The translations under genes were made by a program, and so were the position numbers. The notes under the pieces are model-generated. The model had not been told where the DNA came from and searched no databases. It worked only from the letters and a program-made list of their open reading frames with translations. A DNA stretch of 64,000 nucleotides from NCBI RefSeq assembly GCF_037976825.1, contig NZ_CP150269.1, positions 3,051,501 through 3,115,500 of the forward strand, read 5' to 3'. The stretch is from Paenibacillus sp. FSL K6-1330 (GTDB lineage: Bacteria > Bacillota > Bacilli > Paenibacillales > Paenibacillaceae). Of this stretch, positions 1-9,639 are shown piece by piece (positions within the stretch are counted from its first letter, which is position 1; the number at the start of each line of letters is the position of its first letter).

Positions 1-897
1 AGAGTTGCGAAGGACTTTCGCCGAAATTCCACAATCTACCTGATGCTGCTGCCGGTGGTAGCGTTTTATGCCGTGTTTCACTACGGACCTTTATATGGCC
101 TGCAAATTGCGTTCAAAAACTTCTCGGCAGGGCTCGGCATATGGAATAGCCCGTGGGTTGGATTTCAACACTTCAGCGATTTCTTTAACGGATTTTTCTT
201 TGAGCGGGTGGTTTCCAATACCATCATCCTGGGAGCGTACGATCTCATATTTGTTTTTCCCGCCTCGATTGTGCTGGCGTTAATGCTGAACGAGGTTCGG
301 CATCGCATATTTAAGCGGACGGTCCAATCCATTACGTATATTCCCCATTTCATATCCGTTGTCGTGGTTGTCGGGATGCTGGTGGATTTTTTGTCGGTAG
401 ATGGTTTGATCAATCACATCATCACCTACTTCGGCGGAAAACCGATTTCGTTCATGCGGCTGCCGGAATGGTTCCGCACCATATATACCTCATCTGCCAT
501 CTGGCAAGGGATTGGATGGGGATCTATCATTTACCTCGCGGCCATTTCCAATATCGATCCATCCCTTTATGAAGCGGCTAAAGTGGACGGTGCCGGCCGC
601 TGGAAGCAGATGCTTCAGATTACTCTGCCCGGCATCCTGCCAACGGTCATCATACTGCTCATCTTGCGGATTGGTTCCTTTATGGCGCTGCAGGATGAGA
701 AGATCCTGATCATGTACAATCCGGTTATCTATGAGACGGCGGATGTTATCGGTACCTATGTCTACCGCAAGGGGATACTGGAAGCGAGTTACAGCTATAG
801 TGCTGCTGTCGGCATGTTTAATTCCCTAATTAACTTTATGCTGCTCATTGGAGCCAATTATCTCAGCAAGCGGTTTACCGACACGAAGCTGTGGTAG
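1..897 (+). CDS. Carbohydrate ABC transporter permease, LplB type (5' truncated)
   Basis: Inner subunit of an importer for oligosaccharides at the cytoplasmic membrane. The reading frame is open from base 1, so the N-terminus lies outside the window; the first visible ATG (43) is internal. The protein shows several hydrophobic helices and the EAA loop that contacts the ATPase (EAAKVDGAGRWKQMLQITLP, near the last third). It ends with the usual LplB-like tail. Its stop overlaps the region just before the next permease, so the two are translated together. The solute-binding protein is probably upstream. Context with a GH88 hydrolase suggests uptake of uronic-acid-containing oligosaccharides, which is inference. 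Confidence 0.9.
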   Translation, partial: RVAKDFRRNSTIYLMLLPVVAFYAVFHYGPLYGLQIAFKNFSAGLGIWNSPWVGFQHFSDFFNGFFFERVVSNTIILGAYDLIFVFPASIVLALMLNEVRHRIFKRTVQSITYIPHFISVVVVVGMLVDFLSVDGLINHIITYFGGKPISFMRLPEWFRTIYTSSAIWQGIGWGSIIYLAAISNIDPSLYEAAKVDGAGRWKQMLQITLPGILPTVIILLILRIGSFMALQDEKILIMYNPVIYETADVIGTYVYRKGILEASYSYSAAVGMFNSLINFMLLIGANYLSKRFTDTKLW

Positions 898-911
898 AAA
901 GGGGGCATCTC

Positions 912-1793
912 ATGCGAACTTCAAAATCTATCAGTGAAGTCCTGTTTGATTCTGCGAATGTCATTCTCTTGTGCTTGCTATCGATCGTCACGTTATACCC
1001 TTTCCTATATGTATTGTTTGCTTCGATCAGTACACCGGCCGAATTCGTTCAGCACCGGGGTATCCTGCTGTGGCCCAAGGGCTTCTCGCTGGATTCTTAT
1101 CGAATGGTATTTGAGAACCCCAATATCATCCGTAGTTACATGAACACGATATTTTATGTGGTGGTCGGCACGACGCTGAACATTCTGATGACGGCTCTCG
1201 GAGCCTATGGCTTATCCAGGAAAAACGTGATGTGGAAGAGTACCATTATGATGCTGATCGTAATGACGATGTTTTTCGACGGGGGGCTCATTCCGAAATA
1301 CCTGCTTGTGAAAAATATGGGTCTGATTGATACGTACTGGGCTTTGATTATTCCAAGCGCCATGACAACATGGAACTTGATTATTATGCGAACGGCATTT
1401 CAAGGCGTACCGGATGCGCTCGAGGAATCCGCACGGATCGACGGGGCCAGCGACTGGACTATTCTGTTCCGGATCATTATCCCGCTATCGCTGCCGGTCA
1501 TTGCGGTGATGGTGCTCTTTTACGGGGTATGGCACTGGAATAAATGGTTTGATGCCCTCATCTATTTAAGGGATCGGGACCTGTTTCCGCTGCAGCTGAT
1601 CCTGCGCGAGATTCTGATCCAGAACGATACCAGCAGCATGATGACCTCGGTAGGCGGGGGAGACCGGATGCCGGTTGGCGAGACGATTAAGTATGCAACG
1701 ATTATGGTGGCTACGCTGCCGATTTTGTTTCTATATCCATTTTTGCAGAAATATTTTGTGAAAGGCGTCATGATCGGAGCCATTAAAGAATAA
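912..1793 (+). CDS. Carbohydrate ABC transporter permease, YtcP/AraQ type
   Basis: Second membrane subunit of the same importer. About 293 residues with six predicted helices and an EAA loop (EESARIDGASDWTILFRIII). I chose the ATG at 912 because a GAAAGGGGG ribosome site lies six bases upstream; an in-frame GTG at 891 overlaps the previous stop and would place that site inside the gene. Family YtcP/LplC pairs with LplB in Paenibacillus polysaccharide loci. No ATPase gene is visible here, which is usual because a shared MsmX-like ATPase serves many such importers (established for Bacillus, inferred here). Confidence 0.9.
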   Translation: MRTSKSISEVLFDSANVILLCLLSIVTLYPFLYVLFASISTPAEFVQHRGILLWPKGFSLDSYRMVFENPNIIRSYMNTIFYVVVGTTLNILMTALGAYGLSRKNVMWKSTIMMLIVMTMFFDGGLIPKYLLVKNMGLIDTYWALIIPSAMTTWNLIIMRTAFQGVPDALEESARIDGASDWTILFRIIIPLSLPVIAVMVLFYGVWHWNKWFDALIYLRDRDLFPLQLILREILIQNDTSSMMTSVGGGDRMPVGETIKYATIMVATLPILFLYPFLQKYFVKGVMIGAIKE

Positions 1794-1808
1794 GGAGGTA
1801 GTTGACTC

Positions 1809-2936
1809 ATGTGGGAGCAAGCCATTATGGATGCGGTAGAAAAAACAAAGAGGAATATTGAACAATTCCCGATGAAGTTTCCTCATATTACGGAAGAGAA
1901 GCGTTACGAGTGGGGAGAAAGCAATGACTGGATTGAAGGATTCTATACCGGAATGATCTGGCTGTGCTATGAATATACGAAGGACCCGCTGTTTAAGGAA
2001 ACAGCAATAGCCCAATTGCAGGATTACAAGCTGCGTCTTGAGGAGAAGCGACATCTGGATCATCACGACATCGGATTTCTGTATCTGCCCTCTGCCTTGG
2101 CAGCGTGGATTGTGGATGAACATGAAGATGGCAAGCAGCTCGCTTTGAAAGCTGCGGATCATCTGATGCTGCGCTGGCGGGAAGAGGGACAGTATATTCA
2201 GGCCTGGGGCCGGAAGGGCGACGAGAAGAACGGCGGTCGCATTATCATCGATTGCATGATGAACATACCGCTTCTCTACTGGGCCTATGATCAGACCGGG
2301 GATGAGCGATACAAGCGCGTGGCCGTGGCACACGCGGATAAGAGTCGACGCTACTTAATGCGGGGGGATGATTCGTCGTATCATACCTTTTACTTCAATC
2401 CGACAGATGGAACGCCCATCCGAGGAGGAACGCATCAAGGATATCATGACGGCTCAACATGGACGCGCGGCCAGGCATGGGCCATCTACGGATTTGCGCT
2501 CTCATACCGCTATACCCGTGATCCGAAATATTTGGATACGGCTTTACGTGCTGCCCGTTTCTTTATCGAATACCTGCCAGAGGATCATGTTGCGTATTGG
2601 GATTTTGACGTTCCGATTGAAGAGGGAACACCTCGCGATAGCTCCGCTTCCGCCATTGCGGCGTGCGGCATGCTGGAGATATTGGAGCACCTGGACGGAG
2701 AAGATGACAATAAAGGGCTATTGACAGAAGCTGTTCAGAAGTCGATGATATCTCTCGTAAACCGATATTCTACCATTGGTGAGGCGAGTGAGGAAGGCTT
2801 GATTAAGCATGGTTCCTATTACGTCAGAGGCGGTGCGGGGCCTGATGATTATATGATATGGGGCGATTACTATTACCTCGAAGCCTTGCTGCGACTGACC
2901 AAAGGGATACCTGGCTATTGGTATGAGAGAGGTTAG
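1809..2936 (+). CDS. GH88 unsaturated glucuronyl hydrolase
   Basis: Cytoplasmic hydrolase that removes the delta-4,5-unsaturated uronic acid from oligosaccharides left by polysaccharide lyases. The 375-residue sequence follows the Bacillus sp. GL1 UGL family throughout: LDHHDIGF carries Asp87 and IIIDCMMN carries Asp148, matching the family's two key aspartates (Asp88, Asp149). The blocks RGDDSSYHTFYF, GSTWTRGQAW and DSSASAI are also typical. Ribosome site AAGGAGG precedes the ATG. It is the last gene of the permease operon, followed by a terminator. This fits import and trimming of unsaturated di- or trisaccharides; the exact polymer is unknown. Confidence 0.93.
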   Translation: MWEQAIMDAVEKTKRNIEQFPMKFPHITEEKRYEWGESNDWIEGFYTGMIWLCYEYTKDPLFKETAIAQLQDYKLRLEEKRHLDHHDIGFLYLPSALAAWIVDEHEDGKQLALKAADHLMLRWREEGQYIQAWGRKGDEKNGGRIIIDCMMNIPLLYWAYDQTGDERYKRVAVAHADKSRRYLMRGDDSSYHTFYFNPTDGTPIRGGTHQGYHDGSTWTRGQAWAIYGFALSYRYTRDPKYLDTALRAARFFIEYLPEDHVAYWDFDVPIEEGTPRDSSASAIAACGMLEILEHLDGEDDNKGLLTEAVQKSMISLVNRYSTIGEASEEGLIKHGSYYVRGGAGPDDYMIWGDYYYLEALLRLTKGIPGYWYERG

Positions 2937-2961
2937 TATAATTGAATCTGTGCAACATATT

Positions 2962-2996
2962 GGGGATGCCGTGCGCTATGCGGCACTCCCTTTTTT
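2962..2996 (+). terminator. Rho-independent terminator of the permease/GH88 operon
   Basis: GGGgATGCCG and CGGCActCCC arms around a short loop, followed by six T. Confidence 0.75.
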
Positions 2997-3112
2997 GTGT
3001 AAAATATCAGAGGATCATTGTTCACAATATACTCATTAGCATTGTCAGAATGTCTTTGTTATGATGAGGAAGATTCAAATTTGAGATAAATGGTTTGGAG
3101 GAGATATGTGTG

Positions 3113-3751
3113 TTGAAACATGTGAAAGCTTCAATCTTGCTGACCTTGGGTCTGCTGCTAATACTGGTGTTCCCGACTGCAACGTGGGCCCATTCCAAGC
3201 TGGAAACCAGTACGCCCGCGGCAGATGCCAAGCTGACGGAAAGCGTGCAGGAAGTAAGCCTGTCATTTAATGAAAATATCGATGAAAACTTGAGCACGCT
3301 CAAGATTAAAAATGCGCAAGGCGAATCGGTTGAAGTAGCGGAGGTCAAGATCAACCAGAATACCATGCTGGGCACACTGGCTGCACCGCTTCCATCCGGC
3401 TCCTATACGGTCGAATGGAAAATCGTGGGCGGCGATGGACATCCCGTGGATGGAACATACGCCTTCGAGGTAGATGCCCCGGAAGCGGAAGTTACCCCGG
3501 AGACACCAGCAGGTACTGAAGAAACGCCTGCGGATACAGGAAATACACAGGATGAAACAGCACCAGCAGATAACACCGCTTCGGACAACACGGATCAGAC
3601 GGCTGACCAGAATCAGCAGGCAGACAACACTTCTGCTACCGATACCGAACAATCGGCAGGCAGTGGGTCAACCGTGTGGATCGTCGTCATCGTGATTGTA
3701 GCGGTTGTTGCAGGATACTTTGGAATTAGAGCATCACGGAAGAAAAAATAA
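3113..3751 (+). CDS. CopC-domain copper-handling protein, membrane anchored
   Basis: Exported CopC-type domain with a C-terminal membrane anchor. A signal peptide ends at TWA, leaving an N-terminal His (AHSKLETS) as in CopC copper sites. The second typical motif, GGDGHPVDGTYAFEV, closes the domain near residue 120. A Thr/Pro/Asp/Gln-rich linker of about 60 residues leads to one helix and a RKKK stop-transfer tail. Start chosen at TTG 3113 (or GTG 3110), because GGAGGAG lies at 3097-3103; the in-frame TTG at 3095 is upstream of that site. The gene abuts a CopD gene, so a role in copper uptake or homeostasis is likely. Confidence 0.85.
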   Translation: MKHVKASILLTLGLLLILVFPTATWAHSKLETSTPAADAKLTESVQEVSLSFNENIDENLSTLKIKNAQGESVEVAEVKINQNTMLGTLAAPLPSGSYTVEWKIVGGDGHPVDGTYAFEVDAPEAEVTPETPAGTEETPADTGNTQDETAPADNTASDNTDQTADQNQQADNTSATDTEQSAGSGSTVWIVVIVIVAVVAGYFGIRASRKKK

Positions 3752-4840
3752 ATGTCTTACTATTGGTTAGGTGAGCCGTTTCTATATCTAGCCTACGCCA
3801 TGCTGGCAGGCATCACGGTATTGTCCCTCGTACCGAAAGCATATAAGCCGGAAATTTCAGTTCCGGCCTGGCTTGGTCCAGTGGCAGCAGCAGCCATCAT
3901 CGTATTCGGATTTGTGCCGCTGCTGCAAATCATCATGTTTTTCAAGGATGATATCGGGTTCTGGAAGTCCTTTAACAGCATCATGTTCAAGTTCAGTGAG
4001 GGCGAGCGTTACGCCTGGATTCTGGTTCTCTCGATCCTATTGGCGATTCTGACCATGATCGTCCGCCGGAAACCCGGTTCTGTATTACGCTGGCTTATGC
4101 CTATTGCCTTGCTGGGCATTGCGGTGGCCATGTCCTCGTTTAACCATGCGGCATCCCTGTTCGATGGCGTTGGGCAGCTTGCCTTCTTCGGCCATTTCAC
4201 CGCGATGGCGATATGGACGGGGACGTTGCTGCTTACAGGATGGTTCAGCGCGGATCAGGAGCGCTGGAGCGCGTTTCTCAGATGGTTTCATCCATTAGCG
4301 GTCACCTGCGTCATCGTTGTGATCGGATCGGGTCTGTTCCTGATGACGGCGGTGACGCCGGAGCCCATAAACAGCTGGACGCTGTCCTATGGGCAAGCTC
4401 TGCTGGTTAAGCATATTCTTATTCTGCCGCTATTGGTGTTTGCCTTTGTTAATGGTTATCTCGTAAAGCGCAAGCTGCGCCGGGATTCCGGTTATCGTCC
4501 AGCGGCATGGGCACGAAGTGAAGGAATTCTGATCTGGTTGATCTATATCGTCACCGGATATATGAACCAGCAGCCGGCTCCGCATGAGGTAATCGATACA
4601 TTGGCCTCCTATGGTCCTGCTGCAACCTTTGTTTGGTTCCATCCCGGGTTTACGATTGGTGAACTGGCATTTACGTGGAGCTGGATAGGAATTCTTAGTC
4701 TGTGTCTCGGCCTTGCTCTTCTGTGGAATGTCGTGAACGTATTTCGCAGAAACCGGGCAGCTGCCGTCGGACTGTTAAGCGGCTTAGGCGCAGTTGTGTT
4801 GATCTATTGCGGCCTGATGTTCTCGGTTACCGCTGTTTAA
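3752..4840 (+). CDS. CopD-family copper membrane protein
   Basis: Polytopic membrane protein of 362 residues with about eight to nine hydrophobic helices and the CopD core (GHFTAMAIWTGTLLLTGW, then SGLFLM and KHILILPLL). The ATG follows the copC stop without any gap, and no strong ribosome site is present, so translation is probably coupled. CopC and CopD are fused in B. subtilis YcnJ; here they are separate neighbours. Predicted role: copper transport across the membrane together with the upstream CopC protein. Confidence 0.87.
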   Translation: MSYYWLGEPFLYLAYAMLAGITVLSLVPKAYKPEISVPAWLGPVAAAAIIVFGFVPLLQIIMFFKDDIGFWKSFNSIMFKFSEGERYAWILVLSILLAILTMIVRRKPGSVLRWLMPIALLGIAVAMSSFNHAASLFDGVGQLAFFGHFTAMAIWTGTLLLTGWFSADQERWSAFLRWFHPLAVTCVIVVIGSGLFLMTAVTPEPINSWTLSYGQALLVKHILILPLLVFAFVNGYLVKRKLRRDSGYRPAAWARSEGILIWLIYIVTGYMNQQPAPHEVIDTLASYGPAATFVWFHPGFTIGELAFTWSWIGILSLCLGLALLWNVVNVFRRNRAAAVGLLSGLGAVVLIYCGLMFSVTAV

Positions 4841-4856
4841 TATTTTGGAAGTTAAC

Positions 4857-4892
4857 AAGGTCCTTGCTGTTTATGCAGCGGGATCTTTTTTA
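4857..4892 (+). terminator. Terminator of copC-copD
   Basis: Imperfect stem AAGGTCC..TGCTG / GCAGC..GGATCTT followed by a run of T. It lies within the left end of the GNAT remnant frame. Confidence 0.65.
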
Positions 4893-4897
4893 TTGTT

Positions 4898-5155
4898 GAA
4901 AGTGCCCGGTCTTTTCAATCCTTCTGTTACCGGGAGCTGATCGGTGAGATTACGGAAATGTATATTCAGGAGCGGGCGAGAAGGCAGGGGCTGGCGGGCT
5001 TGCTGATCGCTTTCCTGGAAGAACAATTGATTGCGCGTGGGGTTAAGACCGTAAAGGTGCTTACGGGTCATGATAATCATGCGGCCATTGGAGTTTATGA
5101 GAAATCGGGTTATAAGCGGGAGGATGAAGTGTTTCTGGAGAAAGAGCTGGAGTAA
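4898..5155 (+). pseudogene. Remnant of a GNAT N-acetyltransferase (C-terminal half)
   Basis: The frame reads GEITEMYIQERARRQGLAG, which is the acetyl-CoA binding loop region of a GNAT enzyme, then VLTGHDNHAAIGVYEKSGY, the usual C-terminal block. The N-terminal strands are missing and there is no start with a ribosome site; the sequence directly upstream is the copCD terminator. I therefore read it as a decayed gene rather than an active 65-residue protein. Confidence 0.6.
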
Positions 5156-5263
5156 AATGATGCACGACTGTGAAATTATGGATTTTATCCATCTTAAGCA
5201 TGTTGACCCTAGCTTACATCAGGATCATCATGCTTTCTTTATTTGCTGGAATATCTGATCGCT

Positions 5264-6136
5264 TTACTCAGGATGCTGAACATCGCTCCGGTATTGACCA
5301 GGCGTGAGCCCTGTATTTCTCTTAAACACCGAATGGAAAGAATGCATGTCCTTATAACCGACCTTCTCGGCAATTGTACTGATTTTGTCGGGGGTGGTGC
5401 GCAGCAGCTCGCGGCTCATTCGAATGCGTACGGTCTGCAGATAGTGATGCCAGCTCTGGCCTGTATACCGGCGGAATAACCGCTGCAGGTGGCGTTCGCT
5501 GAATCCGCTGATCTGTGCAAGCTGCGTCAAAGTGAGCTCTTGCATGTACTGCCCCTCCACGTATTGAAGAACATCATGAAAGGAGTAGTGTTGAGGCTCT
5601 GATGTCATGGGTTGTGAAAGTTCAATGGCCCGGTTGAACTCTATGATCAGCTGTAGCAGCAGCGTGTGCAGATAAATGGCAGAACCGCTGCCTGGCCTGG
5701 CATTTTGCTCATAAAGGGAGCAAAAGAGCCTCTCAAAGCGATCATGACGGTCCATAATCGCGTGGTACCCAAGGGATCCATCTTCCATACGTTTCAAAAA
5801 GGCTGCCGTATCCGAACCTGATGCAAAAGCAATCAGTTTGGGCAGCAGCTGTACGGAGAATATGCAATTGTTCACAATGAGCGGTTTCCCGTTTGCAGCG
5901 GTGGGTCTAAATACGTGAGGCATTCCGAGTGGTATATAGAACATTTGACCTTTGCGTACGCGCTGTACCGAGTTCTCCAGGTGGTGAAAGCCTTCACCCT
6001 CCGCAATATAAGCAATCTCCAGAAAATCATGGTTATGGTAAGAGCCTGTAAAATTCTCCACGTTGCGATTCACATACATCAAGGTGTCGTCCTGGAAAAA
6101 GGTATCTCCGTGATAGGTTTCCATCGGTCGTTTCAT
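5264..6136 (-). CDS. AraC-family transcriptional regulator
   Basis: 290-residue regulator with an N-terminal cupin sugar-sensing domain (HDFLEIAYIAEGEGFHHL, GQMFYIPLGMPHVFRP) and two C-terminal helix-turn-helix units (LTLTQLAQISGFSERHLQRL and ISTIAEKVGYKDMHSFHSVF). ATG preceded by AAGGAGC. It is divergent from the rhamnosidase gene at 6341, with 204 bases between, and is the obvious candidate to activate it in response to rhamnose or a rhamnoside. The link to the GH78 gene is inferred from position. Confidence 0.9.
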   Translation of the reverse strand: MKRPMETYHGDTFFQDDTLMYVNRNVENFTGSYHNHDFLEIAYIAEGEGFHHLENSVQRVRKGQMFYIPLGMPHVFRPTAANGKPLIVNNCIFSVQLLPKLIAFASGSDTAAFLKRMEDGSLGYHAIMDRHDRFERLFCSLYEQNARPGSGSAIYLHTLLLQLIIEFNRAIELSQPMTSEPQHYSFHDVLQYVEGQYMQELTLTQLAQISGFSERHLQRLFRRYTGQSWHHYLQTVRIRMSRELLRTTPDKISTIAEKVGYKDMHSFHSVFKRNTGLTPGQYRSDVQHPE

Positions 6137-6340
6137 CGTACATGCTCCTTATCATTAATCGTAGGATAGATGTCTGTTATGCCACATCGAATTGTCCGTT
6201 TTCCCCATAATTCCACGTTCAGGTTCACTTATAATAATAGTTGAAATAGACACGGTTAGGGAAGCACATATCCCGGATTGCGACCTATAAAACTTGATTG
6301 TTGAGTTAACCCTTAATGAAGGTGAACGGAGGAATGTTCT

Positions 6341-9028
6341 ATGTTCAGCGTAACGGATCTACGATGTGAGTATCAGCATAATCCGATAGGAATCGGCGAG
6401 AAGCACCCGCGTTTTTGTTGGAAGTTGGTCTCGGACGAAAGAGCAGTCAGTCAAACGGCCTATGAGATTGAGGTTTCGAATGATGATACCTTTGCCAAGC
6501 CCCTTTGGACCTCAGGGAAAGTGGCTTCAACGCAATCGGTTCATGTGGAATTAAGCGAATGGAATGTATCGTCTTGTAAGCGCTATACTTATCGAGTCCG
6601 CGCATGGAATCAAGCCGGGAAACTATCGGAATGGTCGGATGCAGCCTATTGGGAGACGGGGAAACTGCAAGGGGAGAAATGGGCAGGGAAATGGATTTCA
6701 GCACCTAGGTCTTTGCTGCCTGCTGACTCTGCTCATCTACCGCTGCTTCGCAAGAGCTTCAGCTTAAAGTCCCCCATTGCGAAGGCAAGAATATACGCCT
6801 CGGCCTTAGGGCTTTATGAACTGGAGCTGAACGGACAGCGAGTGGGAGATGGTTATTTCACGCCCGGCTGGACGAGTTACGATCATACGATTCAGACACA
6901 GACCTATGATGTGACGGAGATGCTGCATTCAGGCCAAAACGCGATCGGCGCTTGGCTCGGAAATGGCTGGTACAAGGGACAATTGGGGTGGGAGGATCGG
7001 AGAGCGATCTATGGAGAGTGTTTAGCGCTTCTGCTGGAGCTGCATATTACGTATGCAGACGGGAGCGAAGAAGTAATTGCAACTGATTCAAGCTGGCAGT
7101 CGGCCAAAGGCCCGATCCAGATGTCGGAACTCTACCATGGTGAAACCTATGATGCCCGGTTGGAGCTGGAAGGGTTCAGTTCAGGAGATTATAAGGCAAA
7201 TGATTGGTATGATGTCGAGTTGATCGATCACGGTTACGAGAAACTGAAGCCTCAGATTAACGAGCCCGTGAGAGCCGTTCAAACGGTGCGGCCCGTTGAA
7301 TGTCGGACCACACCAAAAGGTGAAACCGTCATCGACTTCGGACAGAATTTGGTGGGCTGGGTCCGATTTAGCGTGTCCGGTGCGAAGGGCACCATGGTGA
7401 CGCTGCAGCATGCGGAGATACTGGATTCCGATGGTAACTTTTATACGGAGAACCTCAGAACCGCTAAACAAACGATTCAGTACACGTTAAAAGGCGGCGG
7501 GAAAGAAATCTATGAGCCTCATTTTACATTCCAAGGCTTCCGATATGTCCGTTTAGACGGTTTCACGGAGGAGCAGCTGGACCCGGGGGCTTTCGAAGCG
7601 GTTGTGCTTCATTCGGATTTTGAAGAGACCGGAACATTCCAATGCTCGGAACCCATGGTGAATCAATTGCAGAGCAACATTCGGTGGGGACTCAAGGGGA
7701 ATTTCCTGGATGTGCCCACGGATTGCCCGCAGCGTGATGAGCGGCTTGGCTGGACCGGTGATGCACAGATGTTTATTGGTACGGCGGCCTATCTTGCCAA
7801 TGTGGCACCTTTCTTCACAAAATGGTTATCGGATCTGGCTGCAGAACAGCGCGATGACGGAGCCGTTCCATTCGTTGTCCCGCATGTGCTTGGCGATGAA
7901 GCATATGCTTCGGCCGCATGGGGAGATGCGGCAGTCATATGCCCGTGGACGGTATATGTCAATTATGGCGATCGACGGATATTGGAGCGTCAATATAGGA
8001 GCATGAAGAGCTGGGTCTCGTACATTCAGGCTCAAGGAGAGAATGAGTATTTGTGGAATACCGGTTTCCATTTCGGCGATTGGCTGGGGCTGGATGCAAA
8101 ATCAGGCGACTACGTGGGTGCTACGGAACGGGATTTAATAGCGTCGGCGTTCTATTGTTATTCGGTAGAGCTGCTTAAGAAAACAGCCGTCGTATTGGGA
8201 CAAGAAAAAGATGCTGCCCTGTATACTGAACTTAAAGAAAAGGTTGTTGCTGCATTTCGTAATGAATTTGTGACCCCGTCGGGAAGGCTAGCGGCTTCGA
8301 CGCAGACCGCGCATGTGCTTGCCCTTATGTTTGGGTTGCTGGATGAAGAGGCAGAAAAACGGGCAGCGAAACGTCTCTATTCGCTGCTGGAGGAGAGTAG
8401 ATTTCATCTAACGACAGGCTTTGTGGGCACACCCTATATGAACCATGTATTAAGCCAGCATGGCATGCATGACGCGGCATATAAGCTGCTGCTGCAACGG
8501 GACTATCCATCTTGGCTGTATCCGGTTACGAAAGGCGCTACCACGATATGGGAGCATTGGGACGGTATTAAGGAAGACGGCAGCTTCTGGAGCCGTGACA
8601 TGAATTCGTTTAATCATTATGCATACGGAGCCATTGGCGAGTGGCTGTATCGTACGGTTGCAGGTATCCAGACCGTAGAGGAAGCGCCGGGTTATAAACA
8701 TATTGTGATTGCGCCTGTGCCGGGCGAAGAATTGACGTGGGCTGAAGGCAAAATCGATACGCTGTACGGAACCGTCCGGTCAAGTTGGAGAATGGAAAGT
8801 GGTGGAGCGTTTCAACTGGAGGTATCCATCCCGCCAAATACAACGGCGGAAATCCGTCTGCCAGGTGTTTTTAATGCATCAAGCATTACAGAAGGAGAGG
8901 GGATACCTGTAGGCCAAGCGCGCGGGATTCAATCTGCATGTGGTGGGGAAACGGGTGTTGTGATTCAAGCGGGCTCAGGAGAGTATGCGTTCAGATATGT
9001 TTATTCCGATCATGCTGTGAAGTCATGA
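6341..9028 (+). CDS. GH78 alpha-L-rhamnosidase
   Basis: 895-residue enzyme releasing terminal alpha-L-rhamnose. Domain order: N-terminal fibronectin-like part (about 1-110), the Bac_rhamnosid_N beta domain, a concanavalin-like domain with VIDFGQNLVGWVRF, then the (alpha/alpha)6 barrel with the catalytic block DCPQRDERLGWTGDAQ, and a C-terminal beta domain. No signal peptide, so it probably acts in the cytoplasm on imported glycosides. Ribosome site CGGAGG, ATG start. Full length for the family and followed by a strong terminator. Confidence 0.94.
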   Translation: MFSVTDLRCEYQHNPIGIGEKHPRFCWKLVSDERAVSQTAYEIEVSNDDTFAKPLWTSGKVASTQSVHVELSEWNVSSCKRYTYRVRAWNQAGKLSEWSDAAYWETGKLQGEKWAGKWISAPRSLLPADSAHLPLLRKSFSLKSPIAKARIYASALGLYELELNGQRVGDGYFTPGWTSYDHTIQTQTYDVTEMLHSGQNAIGAWLGNGWYKGQLGWEDRRAIYGECLALLLELHITYADGSEEVIATDSSWQSAKGPIQMSELYHGETYDARLELEGFSSGDYKANDWYDVELIDHGYEKLKPQINEPVRAVQTVRPVECRTTPKGETVIDFGQNLVGWVRFSVSGAKGTMVTLQHAEILDSDGNFYTENLRTAKQTIQYTLKGGGKEIYEPHFTFQGFRYVRLDGFTEEQLDPGAFEAVVLHSDFEETGTFQCSEPMVNQLQSNIRWGLKGNFLDVPTDCPQRDERLGWTGDAQMFIGTAAYLANVAPFFTKWLSDLAAEQRDDGAVPFVVPHVLGDEAYASAAWGDAAVICPWTVYVNYGDRRILERQYRSMKSWVSYIQAQGENEYLWNTGFHFGDWLGLDAKSGDYVGATERDLIASAFYCYSVELLKKTAVVLGQEKDAALYTELKEKVVAAFRNEFVTPSGRLAASTQTAHVLALMFGLLDEEAEKRAAKRLYSLLEESRFHLTTGFVGTPYMNHVLSQHGMHDAAYKLLLQRDYPSWLYPVTKGATTIWEHWDGIKEDGSFWSRDMNSFNHYAYGAIGEWLYRTVAGIQTVEEAPGYKHIVIAPVPGEELTWAEGKIDTLYGTVRSSWRMESGGAFQLEVSIPPNTTAEIRLPGVFNASSITEGEGIPVGQARGIQSACGGETGVVIQAGSGEYAFRYVYSDHAVKS

Positions 9029-9047
9029 ATAGAAGCAGGGAGCTGAG

Positions 9048-9087
9048 GTTCCTTACCGTGCTGAGTTGCGGTAAGGAACTTTTTTTC
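9048..9087 (+). terminator. Terminator of the rhamnosidase gene
   Basis: Perfect inverted repeat GTTCCTTACCG / CGGTAAGGAAC followed by eight T. Confidence 0.92.
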
Positions 9088-9161
9088 TTCTCATATAGTC
9101 ACATTTATGGGCGAATGCACATACAAATACAAAGTGATCTTAAGGAAGCGAGGGGAACTCT

Positions 9162-9584
9162 GTGGCAGTCATCAAAACGAATTCGAGTGATGTGGATCTT
9201 CTGGCAAGATTGATCCGCGCAGAGGCAGAAGGTGAAGGCGAGCAGGGCATGCTCATGGTCGGGAATGTCGGCGTGAATCGGATACTGGGCAACTGCCTGG
9301 ATTTCCGAAACATCCGCAATATGAATGATATGGTGTTCCAGAGCCCGGGTGGTTTTGAGGCAACACAGAAAGGCTATTTTTATCAACGGGCCAGGGATCG
9401 GGATCGTCAGCTTGCCCAAAGAGTGATCAATGGGGAGCGCATATGGCCGGCGAGCAATGCTCTTTGGTTTTTCCGCCCGGCAGGGGATTGCCCGGCTACC
9501 TGGTACAATCAGCAGAACACAGGCCGATTCAAAGCACACTGCTTCTTCACCCCGACATATGCCGATTGCCCGACTGTTTTTTGA
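9162..9584 (+). CDS. cwlJ: Spore cortex-lytic cell wall hydrolase, CwlJ/SleB family
   Basis: 140 residues made almost only of the Hydrolase_2 (SleB/CwlJ) catalytic domain. It starts with LLARLIRAEAEGEGEQG, which includes the conserved catalytic glutamate, and later has ALWFFRPAGDCPATW. There is no signal peptide or LysM/PG-binding domain, which fits CwlJ rather than SleB. GTG start with GAGGGGA upstream. gerQ lies 55 bases downstream; in B. cereus-group genomes cwlJ and gerQ also form a unit, and GerQ is required for CwlJ placement in the coat. Expression in the mother cell is expected but no sigma-E/K promoter was verified. Confidence 0.88.
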   Translation: MAVIKTNSSDVDLLARLIRAEAEGEGEQGMLMVGNVGVNRILGNCLDFRNIRNMNDMVFQSPGGFEATQKGYFYQRARDRDRQLAQRVINGERIWPASNALWFFRPAGDCPATWYNQQNTGRFKAHCFFTPTYADCPTVF

Positions 9585-9639
9585 TTCATGTTATACAACC
9601 GCTTAGGCGGGAGTTATAAATTAAAGGAGGAAATTACTT

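Noticed and set aside
4958..5155. Functional 65-residue acetyltransferase
   Set aside because: Only the C-terminal half of a GNAT domain remains and no proper start exists.
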